This document shows positions 52,874 to 61,054 of a DNA stretch of 64,000 bases, in pieces; the stretch's first letter is position 1; every line of letters starts with the position of its first letter. The stretch lies in the NCBI GenBank assembly GCA_024403275.1, contig JAKSSD010000001.1:111197-175196 (forward strand), read 5' to 3'. The notes under the pieces are model-generated. The model saw nothing but the letters and a program-made list of their open reading frames with translations, was not told where the DNA came from and ran no database searches. The translations under genes were made by a program, and so were the position numbers. This stretch comes from Lachnospiraceae bacterium (GTDB taxonomy: Bacteria > Bacillota > Clostridia > Lachnospirales > Lachnospiraceae).

Positions 52874-53230
52874 TTAGCCTACGACACTTACGCCTTCAAT
52901 ATAAACGTTAACTTTCTCAACATCTATACCAGCGAACTGCTCGACATTATATTTAACCTCACTCATAACATTATTAGCTACTGCCATAATCGATACTCCG
53001 AATGCAACAATAACATGAAGAGTAACCGTAAGTTTGTTATTTTCAAGTGAAACTGTTATACCCTTTGCCATACTATCTCTTTTTAAGATACTAGTAACGC
53101 CTTCATTAAGATTAATAGAAGCCATTCCAACAACACCATAGCATTCAAGGGCAACATTTCCTGCATATTCTGCAATTACATTATTGTCTACAAAAACGTT
53201 ACCAAGATGTGTATCAACGGAACCTTTCAT
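52874..53230 (-). CDS. Asp23/Gls24 family envelope stress protein
   Basis: 118-residue Asp23-family protein (PF03780); relatives are membrane-associated stress proteins. Family blocks are IAEYAGNVALECYGVVGMAS and VTLHVIVAFGVSIMAVANNV. There is no signal peptide. First gene of the asp23-fakA-recG run, with an AAAGGAGG site and a promoter upstream, divergent from rpmB, as is usual in Firmicutes. Confidence 0.93.
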   Translation of the reverse strand: MKGSVDTHLGNVFVDNNVIAEYAGNVALECYGVVGMASINLNEGVTSILKRDSMAKGITVSLENNKLTVTLHVIVAFGVSIMAVANNVMSEVKYNVEQFAGIDVEKVNVYIEGVSVVG

Positions 53231-53266
53231 AAATATACCTCCTTTACTCTTGCATAACCGTTCTAT

Positions 53267-53295
53267 ATTATATAATGAAATTCCAAAAAATACAA
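53267..53295 (-). promoter_or_regulatory. Promoter of asp23-fakA-recG
   Basis: On the minus strand, TTGTAT (53290-53295), a 17-base spacer and TATAAT (53267-53272), about 37 bases before the asp23 start. The -10 is perfect; the -35 matches 3 of 6. Confidence 0.65.
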
Positions 53296-53389
53296 GAACA
53301 CGCCTAATGTAGAACTTGTAAGTTTGCCAAGAAAAATAAATAATTTACATAATATGTTAATAAACTTTTAAAATTAATGAATTTTGTTC

Positions 53390-53418
53390 TTGCCTTTTAT
53401 AAATATATTATGTATAAT
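53390..53418 (+). promoter_or_regulatory. Promoter of rpmB
   Basis: TTGCCT (53390-53395), a 17-base spacer and TATAAT (53413-53418), leaving a leader of about 63 bases before rpmB. Divergent from the asp23 promoter; the roughly 95 bases between the two are AT-rich with no obvious operator. Confidence 0.75.
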
Positions 53419-53436
53419 ACGAATGTTGTGGATTGT

Positions 53437-53453
53437 GGAGAGATACATTCTCC
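53437..53453 (+). promoter_or_regulatory. Small hairpin in the rpmB leader
   Basis: GGAGA / TCTCC with a 7-base loop, within the 5' UTR of rpmB, about 20 bases before the AAGGAGGTG site. No T-run follows, so it is not a terminator. It might serve in leader stability or autoregulation, but nothing more can be shown from sequence. Confidence 0.4.
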
Positions 53454-53487
53454 TTATCCTTTTGTATATTAAGGAGGTGTAAGACTA

Positions 53488-53673
53488 ATGGCAAAATGTG
53501 ATATCTGTGATAAAGGCGTTCATTTCGGCAACAACGTTAGCCATTCACATAGACGTTCAAATCATATTTGGAATTCCAATATCAGAACTGTAAAATGTAA
53601 GGTTAACGGCAACACAAAGACAATGCATGTTTGTACAAAATGCTTAAAGTCTGGTTTAGTTGAAAGAGCTTAA
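53488..53673 (+). CDS. rpmB: 50S ribosomal protein L28, zinc-binding form
   Basis: Ribosomal protein of the large subunit, 61 residues. Four cysteines in two CxxC pairs, C4/C7 (CDIC) and C49/C52 (CTKC), mark the zinc-containing version; organisms with this form often carry a zinc-free paralogue under zinc limitation elsewhere. The body NNVSHSHRRSNHIW is typical. Very strong AAGGAGGTG site; own promoter and terminator. Confidence 0.97.
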   Translation: MAKCDICDKGVHFGNNVSHSHRRSNHIWNSNIRTVKCKVNGNTKTMHVCTKCLKSGLVERA

Positions 53674-53691
53674 TTTTAATCATTAAAAATT

Positions 53692-53719
53692 AAAACCATT
53701 CGAGAAATCGAATGGTTTT
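53692..53719. terminator. Bidirectional terminator after rpmB
   Basis: Perfect 12-bp stem AAAACCATTCGA / TCGAATGGTTTT with a GAAA loop, followed by T-rich sequence. It ends rpmB on the plus strand and, on the minus strand, the J-domain gene whose stop is at 53720. Confidence 0.92.
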
Positions 53720-54304
53720 TTATTTGTTCATATTTAAATCATGAAGCAAAGTCTCATACTCTCTATTTATATTTTGAAGAGTATCTGTATCTCCGCTTAT
53801 ATTGTCAGGGTGAAATACTTTAATAAGATCTTTATATCTTTTCTTAAGTGCCTTCTCATTAGTAATACCCTTAAAGAATATTCCCTGCCTGTATTCAAGA
53901 ACTGGAATATTTCTTCTGATATTAACCTGACTCTCTTTTAGTTTTCTAAATTCGCTCTTTTCATTATTGAGTCTTTGCCTGTCCACATCAAGCTGCTTAA
54001 ATCCATTTTCAAGAACCATCTGCTTTTTATTAAGAAAAATAATATCATTTTCAAGCTTCTTACGATTGCTCTCGATAGTTGAATTAATTTCCGAAACTTC
54101 TTTATCGAATTGTTTTCTACTCTTTTCTAATTGACTTTTAAGTTCATCGAGTTCTAACTTCTCTCGGGAAATCTCATCTTTTAAATCTTCAAGATCAGCT
54201 TTATCTGTTTTAATTCGAACATTCTCTCTGAATAATTGCAGCTTCAACGCTTCAAGTTCTTCTGGAGAATTGGCATCTCGCAGTATCGAAATAAAATTAT
54301 CCAT
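53720..54304 (-). CDS. Coiled-coil protein with C-terminal J domain
   Basis: 194 residues. Residues about 12-128 form a long charged coiled coil. The C-terminal about 45 residues are a J domain: helix II KALKKRYKDLIKVF, the invariant HPD at 165-167, and helix III (NINREYETLLHDL). HPD is the contact for stimulating DnaK ATPase, so it should be an Hsp70 co-chaperone whose client or location is set by the coiled coil. J domains are more often N-terminal. It is last in the run DUF2953-GerW, three bases after gerW. No client is indicated. Confidence 0.82.
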   Translation of the reverse strand: MDNFISILRDANSPEELEALKLQLFRENVRIKTDKADLEDLKDEISREKLELDELKSQLEKSRKQFDKEVSEINSTIESNRKKLENDIIFLNKKQMVLENGFKQLDVDRQRLNNEKSEFRKLKESQVNIRRNIPVLEYRQGIFFKGITNEKALKKRYKDLIKVFHPDNISGDTDTLQNINREYETLLHDLNMNK

Positions 54305-54307
54305 TAA

Positions 54308-54706
54308 TTACTTCTCTTCTTCCTTAGGAAAAGCTGTCTCTACAGCGTTAGCATCTGTCACACCATCTTTATTCTTTTTAACACTTAATCTATCAAGAAC
54401 ATCAGGAACTAAATCAATAAGCTTTGTAATAGAATCCTGATTCTTAATATTTACAAGTCTAGTATGTCCATTGCTTATTACAAGAACAGCAGATGGAGTC
54501 ATTTTTCCAGAAAGAGCACCCATACCACCATTTTTCTTTTCGCCAATTGCAGCACCAGCTCCAACACCAAAAGAAACATCAACTAAAGGAATAATAATTG
54601 TATCTCCTACCTGAGTTGGATCACCAACAACTGTTTTAGTAGAAAGAAATCCATCCATTCCTTCCATAAGAGAGTTTACTAAACCATCAAATTTATTATC
54701 TGCCAT
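54308..54706 (-). CDS. GerW family sporulation protein (YtfJ)
   Basis: 132-residue member of the GerW/YtfJ family, linked in Bacillus to spore germination with lysozyme. Family blocks: VGDTIIIPLVDVSFGVGAGA and a Gly-rich loop, SAVLVISNGHTRLVNI, then a variable acidic tail. The family also occurs in non-sporulating Clostridia, so it does not prove sporulation. It overlaps the upstream DUF2953 gene by 11 bases, a known conserved pairing. Confidence 0.9.
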   Translation of the reverse strand: MADNKFDGLVNSLMEGMDGFLSTKTVVGDPTQVGDTIIIPLVDVSFGVGAGAAIGEKKNGGMGALSGKMTPSAVLVISNGHTRLVNIKNQDSITKLIDLVPDVLDRLSVKKNKDGVTDANAVETAFPKEEEK

Positions 54707-55637
54707 TCCTCTTTAATCCCTTTCTAAATAATCTAACCATTCTAATAAAATGCTTATTAGTTATTATCTTCCAGCCCGAAGTTAAAAATACATAAATCTG
54801 AACTCTTCCGGCTATAAATCCATCAATCTTAAATATTTGTTCATCCCAATGAGGAATATAATTTATAGCTTTGCCTAACATTCCCTCTGCCATAAATATA
54901 TAACCTGAAACCTTAGCCATTGTATAACCATCTTCATCACCATAATCAAGATTAATTCTTAATTTACGAGGTAATACATGTTTAAGTACTCTTATACCAA
55001 TATTTTTAAACATTAAAAGAGTAGGTTTAAGTGAAGGACATTGAAACACCTTATACCAGAATTTAAGTTCTTTTTTAAACTTTTGCCACTGCTTTAATTT
55101 CTGATTAATCCATTCCTTAAAATTATACCACTTCTTCTTTATGTTTAAAACAAATTCTTTTATAGAAGATAAAATAGAAATATTTTTTTCAATAGCATTC
55201 ATATCTTCTATTTCATCATGCTCATTAAGATACTTTTCTGCTTCTTCTTCAGAAATAAAGCCTTCTACGGTATCTTCTCCTGATTCAGGAGGAGTATCTT
55301 CGTCTGACTCATTAGTATCTTCGCCTTTTTTCTTACCAAGAGATCCCAAAAAATCCGAAGCCTTTTCTATCCATTCAACAATTTCAGGAATTTTCGCATC
55401 AAAAATCTTAATTCCAAACAATCTTAACGAACCCCAGCCCATCTTATCTCTATAATATACCTTAAATCTAATTATAGATAAAAGATAAGATATAGTTAAA
55501 TGCGCATAAAGCTCTTCTCTATTAGAACCACCTATCTTATATCTGATAGGACAAAATAGAATGCATAATATAATAATCAAAAGTAAAAGAATTATGGATG
55601 CAAGTACAATACCAGCTATAGTCAGAAACTTAATCAT
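54696..55637 (-). CDS. DUF2953 membrane-anchored protein
   Basis: Single N-terminal membrane segment (about 4-30, unusually long and Ile/Leu-rich) followed by CPIRYKI, the start of the DUF2953 domain. The domain is interrupted by an acidic Glu/Asp/Ser stretch (about 100-150) and a Lys/Trp-rich helix, and ends with the GRVQIYVFLTSGW-type block. Function unknown; the family neighbours GerW in spore formers. The frame is open 63 bases further upstream; ATG 55637 is chosen for its AGGAGG site and because the membrane segment then sits at the N-terminus, giving 313 residues. Overlaps the upstream gene by eight bases. Confidence 0.82.
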   Translation of the reverse strand: MIKFLTIAGIVLASIILLLLIIILCILFCPIRYKIGGSNREELYAHLTISYLLSIIRFKVYYRDKMGWGSLRLFGIKIFDAKIPEIVEWIEKASDFLGSLGKKKGEDTNESDEDTPPESGEDTVEGFISEEEAEKYLNEHDEIEDMNAIEKNISILSSIKEFVLNIKKKWYNFKEWINQKLKQWQKFKKELKFWYKVFQCPSLKPTLLMFKNIGIRVLKHVLPRKLRINLDYGDEDGYTMAKVSGYIFMAEGMLGKAINYIPHWDEQIFKIDGFIAGRVQIYVFLTSGWKIITNKHFIRMVRLFRKGLKRNGR

Positions 55638-56001
55638 TAATCTTTCCTCCTGAAACAAGAATAAGATTAGTTTCATTTTCGCATTCAGGTAAACTTGCAA
55701 GATATGCTATATAATCAAGTTTTCCTATTTCCTGAAAACAAGTTTTAACCATAATACACGCAATCTTTTGAGCAGAATCATAATCCTTAGCTAATCCTAC
55801 AAGCGTTGGTGGATTAAGTTTATAATGCCTTTGTTGCAAATATACCCACTCTTCAAATTCAATCTTAGATGTATATTCATTAAGAATAATTGCATAAAAG
55901 GATTCCTCTACGTATTTCTTTTGGTTTACAATTATATTTTCAATTTTTTTATATTTTCCATATGCATAATCATCAACATAAATGTAATCCGCAAAATTCA
56001 T
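55630..56001 (-). CDS. Small protein of unknown function
   Basis: 123 residues from ATG 56001, which has AAAGGAGG just upstream. A longer reading from 56127 would run through two terminator hairpins and into cheY, so it is rejected. The protein is soluble-looking, with Tyr- and Lys-rich start (MNFADYIYVDDYAYGKYKK) and a helical middle. No family recognised. Its end overlaps the DUF2953 start by eight bases, so the two are coupled. Confidence 0.65.
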   Translation of the reverse strand: MNFADYIYVDDYAYGKYKKIENIIVNQKKYVEESFYAIILNEYTSKIEFEEWVYLQQRHYKLNPPTLVGLAKDYDSAQKIACIMVKTCFQEIGKLDYIAYLASLPECENETNLILVSGGKIND

Positions 56002-56023
56002 AAATTCCTCCTTTCTAATATTC

Positions 56024-56056
56024 AAAAAGGCAGAAGGAAATTTTCCAAATGCCTTT
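56024..56056 (-). terminator. Second terminator-like hairpin after cheY
   Basis: On the minus strand AAAGGCA, a 3-base bulge, GGAAA/TTTCC, a 3-base bulge, then TGCCTTTTT. It lies about 23 bases before the start at 56001 and about 20 bases after the first hairpin. Weaker than the first; could be an attenuator for the downstream genes. Confidence 0.5.
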
Positions 56057-56076
56057 AACAAATCATTAAGCAAAAT

Positions 56077-56104
56077 AAAAAAAACGAATAGCAGTGCTAT
56101 CCGT
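56077..56104 (-). terminator. Terminator after cheY
   Basis: Stem ACGGATAGC / GCTATTCGT (one G-T pair), loop ACT, then T8 on the minus strand, 10 bases after the cheY stop. Confidence 0.85.
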
Positions 56105-56113
56105 TTTTTATCA

Positions 56114-56467
56114 TTACATTTTTTCAATTAATTTCAAAATGTTGTCCTTTTCAAAAGGTTTTGTAACAAATTCACTAGCACCAACCTTAATAGCTTCTAC
56201 CATCTTATTCTGTTGACCTGCTGCAGTAACCATAATAACCTTTGCACTACTATCAAATTCTTTAATAAGTTTTAAAGCTTCAAGGCCATCCATAACTGGC
56301 ATTGTAATATCAAGTGTAGTTACTTCTGGTTTAAATTCTTTATATTTTTCCACACCATCCTGACCATTCTCAGCTTCAGCAACTATTTCATGACCAGCTT
56401 CTTCAAGTAAAGTACGGAGAATCTTTCTTGATGTTCTTGAATCATCAACTATTAGTATTTTAGACAT
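56114..56467 (-). CDS. cheY: CheY-like single-domain response regulator
   Basis: 117-residue receiver domain with no output domain. All switch residues are visible: acidic pair D8/D9, phosphoacceptor D53 (LDITMPVMDG), T81 (VTAAG) and K103 (TKPF). It follows the CheX-like gene by 23 bases with an AAGGAGG site, so the likely partner is that CheX-like phosphatase. No histidine kinase, CheA or chemoreceptor gene is in the window. Whether it controls flagella or another process cannot be told. Confidence 0.92.
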   Translation of the reverse strand: MSKILIVDDSRTSRKILRTLLEEAGHEIVAEAENGQDGVEKYKEFKPEVTTLDITMPVMDGLEALKLIKEFDSSAKVIMVTAAGQQNKMVEAIKVGASEFVTKPFEKDNILKLIEKM

Positions 56468-56490
56468 AAATTCTTATCCTCCTTGATATC

Positions 56491-57372
56491 CTAGTAATTT
56501 ACAATCTGACCAAAAGTTGAAACAAGCTCAACTTTCTTATCGCCAATATAGATAGGTAATACAATCATATCGCCTGTAAGCTCACAAGCCTCAGCTTTGT
56601 AAGCTGGTGGAAGCATATCCACATTTAAATCAGGAGCTACCTTTGTAGCATACATACCATTAATACAATTGATAAATTCAGCTACTGCATCAAGAGAATC
56701 AAGATCAACCTCTTCAAATGTCTCGCCAGCAAACTTATCAGCAATTGCATTAAGATTATTACCTTCTCCAACAAATGTTAAAGAAGCTTTCTTCTCGCCA
56801 TCAAGTCCCTGTGAAGCAAAAGCATTAGTCTTCATTGATTCTGCCTTGTATGCTTTACTTACACATGCGCCATTACAAATAAGTCTCGTAACAGCACGGA
56901 AAGCACCAAGAATATGCTCTTTCTGATATTTATCAATATCCTGTGGTAAGAATAATGGTACAATTCTGTCAGGATCATCGCTCTTAAGAGCATCGATATC
57001 TGAAGCAGTAAATCCATTTTCTTTCTGATAATCGATGAGGCCTTCTTCAATTTCATGAAGCGCCATCATACCATTATCAATAACTGTCTGAACAAAAGAT
57101 AAGTATCCATTACCCTGAAGTCCCAATAACCTGGATACCTGGTCTTCTGTGAGGTAACCCTTCTCAACAGCGATATCACCAAATCTTTTATCCATTACAG
57201 ACTGAAGTCTATTAACTTCATCGGCCTGTTCATTTGTCATAAGTTTTTCACTAACAGCTATAAGTCCCAACTTAACTCTAACCTGTGCCTGTACCTGTTC
57301 AATCTGTTTAATCTGCTCAGGAGAAAGTTTACCCTTTTCTAAAAAGTATGCACCTAATAACTTGTCAATCAT
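56491..57372 (-). CDS. CheX/CheC-like protein with three N-terminal repeats
   Basis: 293 residues. The C-terminal part (about 145-293) resembles CheX/CheC phosphatases of CheY-P, with the signature E232-x-x-N235 in AVAEFINCINGMY. The N-terminal part has three tandem segments of about 25-35 residues (about 4-28, 34-57 and 63-87). Each runs [LF]-G-x-x-x-x-x-x-x-[KG]-x-[LM] and then a helix ending in Q, and they resemble the MshEN/type II secretion GspE N-terminal motif. MshEN domains elsewhere bind c-di-GMP, so ligand control is a possibility, not shown. ATG 57372 has GGGAGG upstream; a start five codons earlier would lack one. Confidence 0.78.
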   Translation of the reverse strand: MIDKLLGAYFLEKGKLSPEQIKQIEQVQAQVRVKLGLIAVSEKLMTNEQADEVNRLQSVMDKRFGDIAVEKGYLTEDQVSRLLGLQGNGYLSFVQTVIDNGMMALHEIEEGLIDYQKENGFTASDIDALKSDDPDRIVPLFLPQDIDKYQKEHILGAFRAVTRLICNGACVSKAYKAESMKTNAFASQGLDGEKKASLTFVGEGNNLNAIADKFAGETFEEVDLDSLDAVAEFINCINGMYATKVAPDLNVDMLPPAYKAEACELTGDMIVLPIYIGDKKVELVSTFGQIVNY

Positions 57373-57404
57373 ACGTAACCCTCCCATATCATCGATATAG
57401 TCAA

Positions 57405-57410
57405 ATTATA
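57405..57410 (-). promoter_or_regulatory. -10 element of the CheX-like/CheY pair
   Basis: Perfect TATAAT on the minus strand, 33 bases before the ATG at 57372. No convincing -35 (TTCCAT at 17 bases). Confidence 0.5.
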
Positions 57411-57441
57411 CAATAAAATCACAAAAAATGGAAGATATAAT

Positions 57442-59580
57442 CTACAAAATACCACTTTTCAAATGACCATTTGTGTAATCAAAGGCAGGATTTACAGAAT
57501 TTCCGGATATTAATTCTGTAAAATATGCAATTATTTCATTCATATCTTCACTATTTTCATTTGTAAATCTGAAATAATAGTTATTAAATCCTTTATTTTT
57601 AAAATTTTTATAATATTTATGAAGAGAATTAGCTTTAGAATTATAAATTGTATTGAAGCATAATTCATCCGAGCATCTAAGTCTTACCGGGAATTTAGCA
57701 TTTATTCTATCTTCTATCTCTATATATGAATTCTTTTCACATTTTCCAGTCTTCGCACACATATTCTTTGTTTTCATAATGCAATTCGCACTATGCATAA
57801 GAGGAGCTTTTCCATACATAAACAAAGAAATCGATTTATCCTTATATTCTTCAATGTCTCTGGCTGACAATTCTATTGGTGCAAGAATTGAATCATAGAT
57901 TTTTTTATTTGCCTTTAATGCATAAGAATTATATGAATAAATATTAGTATCAGCACAAATCTCTTTCTTAAATCCAATAGATTTTAAATAATAATATGCA
58001 TCATTTTGAGATACATATACTCCAGAAAAATAAGAAGAATCAACAAGTTTTGTTATTTTTTCAAAATATGCTTTATTTTGCATCCTAAATACAGGCGGCA
58101 ATTCAACATAAATCTTTTTATTAAATATACTATCTGATAAATCAAAGGCCAAAGTATCTGAAACAACAATACTAGTAAATAAATCAGATTTAACAGCTAT
58201 ATCAAACTGGTCTTTTGTATCAACAAATGCCGTAATATTATCCTCTATTTTAACTTCATTACCATCTTCTTTATAAGTATTGTGGCAATCCTCAGCTCTT
58301 TTACAAAGAGAATTGAATACTATTTCATCAAGTTCTTCAACTGCTTCTCTTCTCAATTGATTAATAAGCGAAGCAGGTACAAAACATTCAGCTGTATTAA
58401 TTGAATAATTATTTAAAGAATAAGAAGTATTACCTAATTTCTTAAGATTCTTTAAAATATCCTCTGTTGTTGCAGGTGCATTCTTTGGAAATTCAAGATC
58501 ATCTTTACTTTCCTTATTTATAACAACTTCAACGCCGTTAAGATTGCATTTAACAATTATTTGCGCCTTGCTAGCAGGATAAGCATTAAATTCAATATCA
58601 ATATTTTTCTTCGAAGGATTAGCTATATATTTATCAAAAATAGCTTGTTCTTCTTCATCACTTACCTTACTATAAGCGCCACCATTTAATGTAATCATTT
58701 TGGGAGAATTAACCCTGTCTAAATATCCAGTGCCCGAACCCGATCTAGAATACAAATTATTTAATAAATCTCTATCCTTTTTATCAATAACCAATTCTTT
58801 TCCAGGATTTTCAAGGCAAAAATCTATATATTTTCTATAAATACTACTAACACCAGCAGCGTATGAAGGACTTTTAAGTCTGCCTTCAATTTTAAATGAA
58901 TAAATATTAGCATTAATGAGCCTGTCAATTATATCAATTGTACACATATCTTTAAGACTCAATAAATATTCTTCATTTGAATTTAACTTATAAGGTTGTC
59001 TGCAAGGTCCCTTACATCTGCCACGATTACCAGAGTTGCCTCCAAGGAATGAAGAAAATAGACACATTCCACTATAGCCATAGCACATAGCACCATGAAC
59101 AAAGCATTCTGTCTCAATACCTTCCTTAGTAATACTTTCTATTTCAGGTAAAGTAAGTTCTCTTGCAAGAACTACTCTTGATGCTCCTCTGTCTCTATAA
59201 AATTTAGCTCCTTCTGCACTTGTAACTACAGCCTGAGTTGACATATGAATATCAAGCTTTGGAAAACATTCTTTAATATAATCAAATACACCAACATCCT
59301 GAACAAGAACTGCATCTAACCCCGACAAATACAAAGGTCTTAAAAAATCATAAAGCTTCTTCAATTCCTCTTCTTTAGTAAGTGTATTAACTGTTAAATA
59401 TATCTTTTTATTTAAAAGATGAGCATATTTTAATGCACTTATAATTTCTTCACTTGTAAAATTAACTGCGCTGGCTCTGGCACCGTACATATTACCTGCC
59501 AGATAAACAGCATCCGCCCCTGCCGAAAAAGCACCAAGTAGCGAATTATACTCCCCTGCAGGAGCAAGCAATTCAACCAT
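57442..59580 (-). CDS. U32 family peptidase (RlhA/PrtC-like)
   Basis: 712 residues. The N-terminal U32 TIM-barrel-like domain begins with VELLAPAGEYNSLLGAFSAG. The U32 signature is ECFVHGAMCYGYSGMC, followed by FLGGNSGNRGRCKGPCRQPY; its cysteines (CFV, MCY, GMC, RCKGPC) are candidate iron-sulfur ligands as in tRNA/rRNA hydroxylation members (TrhP, RlhA). A long C-terminal extension follows, with further Cys pairs. Members are named peptidases, but several act in RNA hydroxylation, so the substrate is open. Of three close starts, ATG 59580 is chosen since AGGGTG then has normal spacing. Follows zapA after a terminator hairpin. Confidence 0.88.
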   Translation of the reverse strand: MVELLAPAGEYNSLLGAFSAGADAVYLAGNMYGARASAVNFTSEEIISALKYAHLLNKKIYLTVNTLTKEEELKKLYDFLRPLYLSGLDAVLVQDVGVFDYIKECFPKLDIHMSTQAVVTSAEGAKFYRDRGASRVVLARELTLPEIESITKEGIETECFVHGAMCYGYSGMCLFSSFLGGNSGNRGRCKGPCRQPYKLNSNEEYLLSLKDMCTIDIIDRLINANIYSFKIEGRLKSPSYAAGVSSIYRKYIDFCLENPGKELVIDKKDRDLLNNLYSRSGSGTGYLDRVNSPKMITLNGGAYSKVSDEEEQAIFDKYIANPSKKNIDIEFNAYPASKAQIIVKCNLNGVEVVINKESKDDLEFPKNAPATTEDILKNLKKLGNTSYSLNNYSINTAECFVPASLINQLRREAVEELDEIVFNSLCKRAEDCHNTYKEDGNEVKIEDNITAFVDTKDQFDIAVKSDLFTSIVVSDTLAFDLSDSIFNKKIYVELPPVFRMQNKAYFEKITKLVDSSYFSGVYVSQNDAYYYLKSIGFKKEICADTNIYSYNSYALKANKKIYDSILAPIELSARDIEEYKDKSISLFMYGKAPLMHSANCIMKTKNMCAKTGKCEKNSYIEIEDRINAKFPVRLRCSDELCFNTIYNSKANSLHKYYKNFKNKGFNNYYFRFTNENSEDMNEIIAYFTELISGNSVNPAFDYTNGHLKSGIL

Positions 59581-59597
59581 ATTCATCACCCTATTTT

Positions 59598-59626
59598 AAA
59601 AAATAAGCCGGTTTATAACCGGCTTA
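59598..59626 (-). terminator. Terminator between zapA and the U32 gene
   Basis: Perfect 10-bp stem TAAGCCGGTT / AACCGGCTTA, loop ATA, then T6 on the minus strand. It lies 18 bases before the U32 start, with no space for a promoter between. Confidence 0.92.
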
Positions 59627-59629
59627 AAT

Positions 59630-60010
59630 CTATTTGCTTTTAAGTTCTGTTTCTAATCTTGCGATTGAGATATCTTTATCATTAAGTTCGCTTTTCGCAT
59701 TATCAAGCTTAATCTGAGTAGAAATCAATTCATGCTTAATATTGCACAAATCATCATCCTTTTGAGAGAGTTCTGCTTCCAATAAAGCAATGCGATTTTT
59801 AGCCTTAAAATAATCATCAGCCATATTGAGAAGTAAAAGAAGATTCTGATACTGAGCATTCAGTCTTTTATATGCATCTTCGCCTTCGAAATCACTTATT
59901 TTATTATTAATATAAGAAGCAACTTTCTGAAGATATTCTTCTGATTCATAACCAGAAATATAATATACTTTTCCGCCAATAAGTACTTCTATTTCGCTCT
60001 TACCCGCCAT
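59630..60010 (-). CDS. zapA: Cell division protein ZapA
   Basis: FtsZ-ring stabilising protein. The N-terminal beta-strand part (EIEVLIGGKVYYISGYESEE) is followed by a long coiled coil (about 35-126), which mediates tetramers. At 126 residues it is longer than Bacillus ZapA (85), the added part being coiled coil. GAGGAG site upstream. It follows ruvB by 44 bases and precedes the U32 peptidase, a frequent zapA-U32 pairing in Clostridia. Confidence 0.9.
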   Translation of the reverse strand: MAGKSEIEVLIGGKVYYISGYESEEYLQKVASYINNKISDFEGEDAYKRLNAQYQNLLLLLNMADDYFKAKNRIALLEAELSQKDDDLCNIKHELISTQIKLDNAKSELNDKDISIARLETELKSK

Positions 60011-60054
60011 GATAAACTCCTCAAAATAAATTCAAATTTAGTATAACCAATAAA

Positions 60055-61047
60055 CTATTGCTTTTCAAGACCTAAATGACCATAAGAAAGGTCTGTAACT
60101 ATACGTCCTTTAGGTGTTCTTTGAATAAAACCAACCTGAAGAAGATATGGTTCATATACATCCTCTAAAGTATCTGTTTCTTCTCCCAAACTAGCAGCCA
60201 AGGTTTCCAATCCAACTGGACCACCATTAAAGCGTTCAATAATTGTTTCCAGATACTTTCTATCTGTAGCATCAAGGCCATATTTATCAATATCCAACAT
60301 ATCAAGAGAACTATCCGTTATCGCCTTGGTAATAATACCTTCATTAGCAACAGATGCATAATCTCTAACCCTTTTTAAAAGTCTATTTGCAATTCTAGGC
60401 GTTCCTCTTGATCTTCTTCCTAATTCTCTGGCAGACTCAATATCAAGTGATGTATCAAGCCTTTTAGCAGATTTAATAATAATCTCTGCAAGCTCATCTA
60501 CTGTATAATATTCAAGCTTATGAATTTCTCCAAATCTATCTCTTAAAGGAGCTGTAAGCATACCAGCTCGTGTTGTAGCTCCAATCATAGTAAATTTAGG
60601 AATATTCATTCTTACACTTTTAGCAGTAGGTCCTTTGCCTATCATGATATCTATACAAAAATCTTCCATAGCTGAATATAATACTTCTTCAACTACACGA
60701 TTAAGTCTATGTATCTCATCGATAAACAAAATATCTCCTTCATGTAATCCATTTAGGATAGCTGCAATATCACCTGGTTTTTCAATAGCCGGACCTGATG
60801 AAATCTTAATATTAACGCCCATTTCATTAGCAAGAATTTGCGCTAGTGTCGTTTTACCAAGACCCGGAGGTCCATATAATAGAATATGATCAAGTGGCTC
60901 ATTTCTTAATTTTGCAGCTTTAATCGATATATTTAATGCACTCTTAATCTTTTCCTGTCCCAAATAATCAGACAATCTTGTTGGTCTTAAACCTTTTTCT
61001 ATAAGTACATCTTCTTTTGTAACCTTTGTTTCAATAGTTCTAGCCAT
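60055..61047 (-). CDS. ruvB: Holliday junction branch migration helicase RuvB
   Basis: Hexameric AAA+ motor that drives Holliday-junction migration with RuvA. Walker [10 protein letters not shown] (59-67), Walker B D110-E111 (FIDEIHRL), sensor GATTRAGML, and the C-terminal winged helix with [11 protein letters not shown]. 330 residues. It follows ruvA by seven bases. No LexA box is visible in front of this ruvAB group, unlike in many bacteria. Confidence 0.97.
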   Translation of the reverse strand: MARTIETKVTKEDVLIEKGLRPTRLSDYLGQEKIKSALNISIKAAKLRNEPLDHILLYGPPGLGKTTLAQILANEMGVNIKISSGPAIEKPGDIAAILNGLHEGDILFIDEIHRLNRVVEEVLYSAMEDFCIDIMIGKGPTAKSVRMNIPKFTMIGATTRAGMLTAPLRDRFGEIHKLEYYTVDELAEIIIKSAKRLDTSLDIESARELGRRSRGTPRIANRLLKRVRDYASVANEGIITKAITDSSLDMLDIDKYGLDATDRKYLETIIERFNGGPVGLETLAASLGEETDTLEDVYEPYLLQVGFIQRTPKGRIVTDLSYGHLGLEKQ

Positions 61048-61054
61048 AAATCAC

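Noticed and set aside
53231-53487. Possible small gene in the 257-base asp23-rpmB gap
   Set aside because: No open frame with a ribosome-binding site; the stretch is accounted for by two divergent promoters and leaders.
56002-56127. Longer version of the small gene at 55630, starting at 56127
   Set aside because: The added codons lie across two terminator hairpins and the end of cheY; ATG 56001 has AAAGGAGG.
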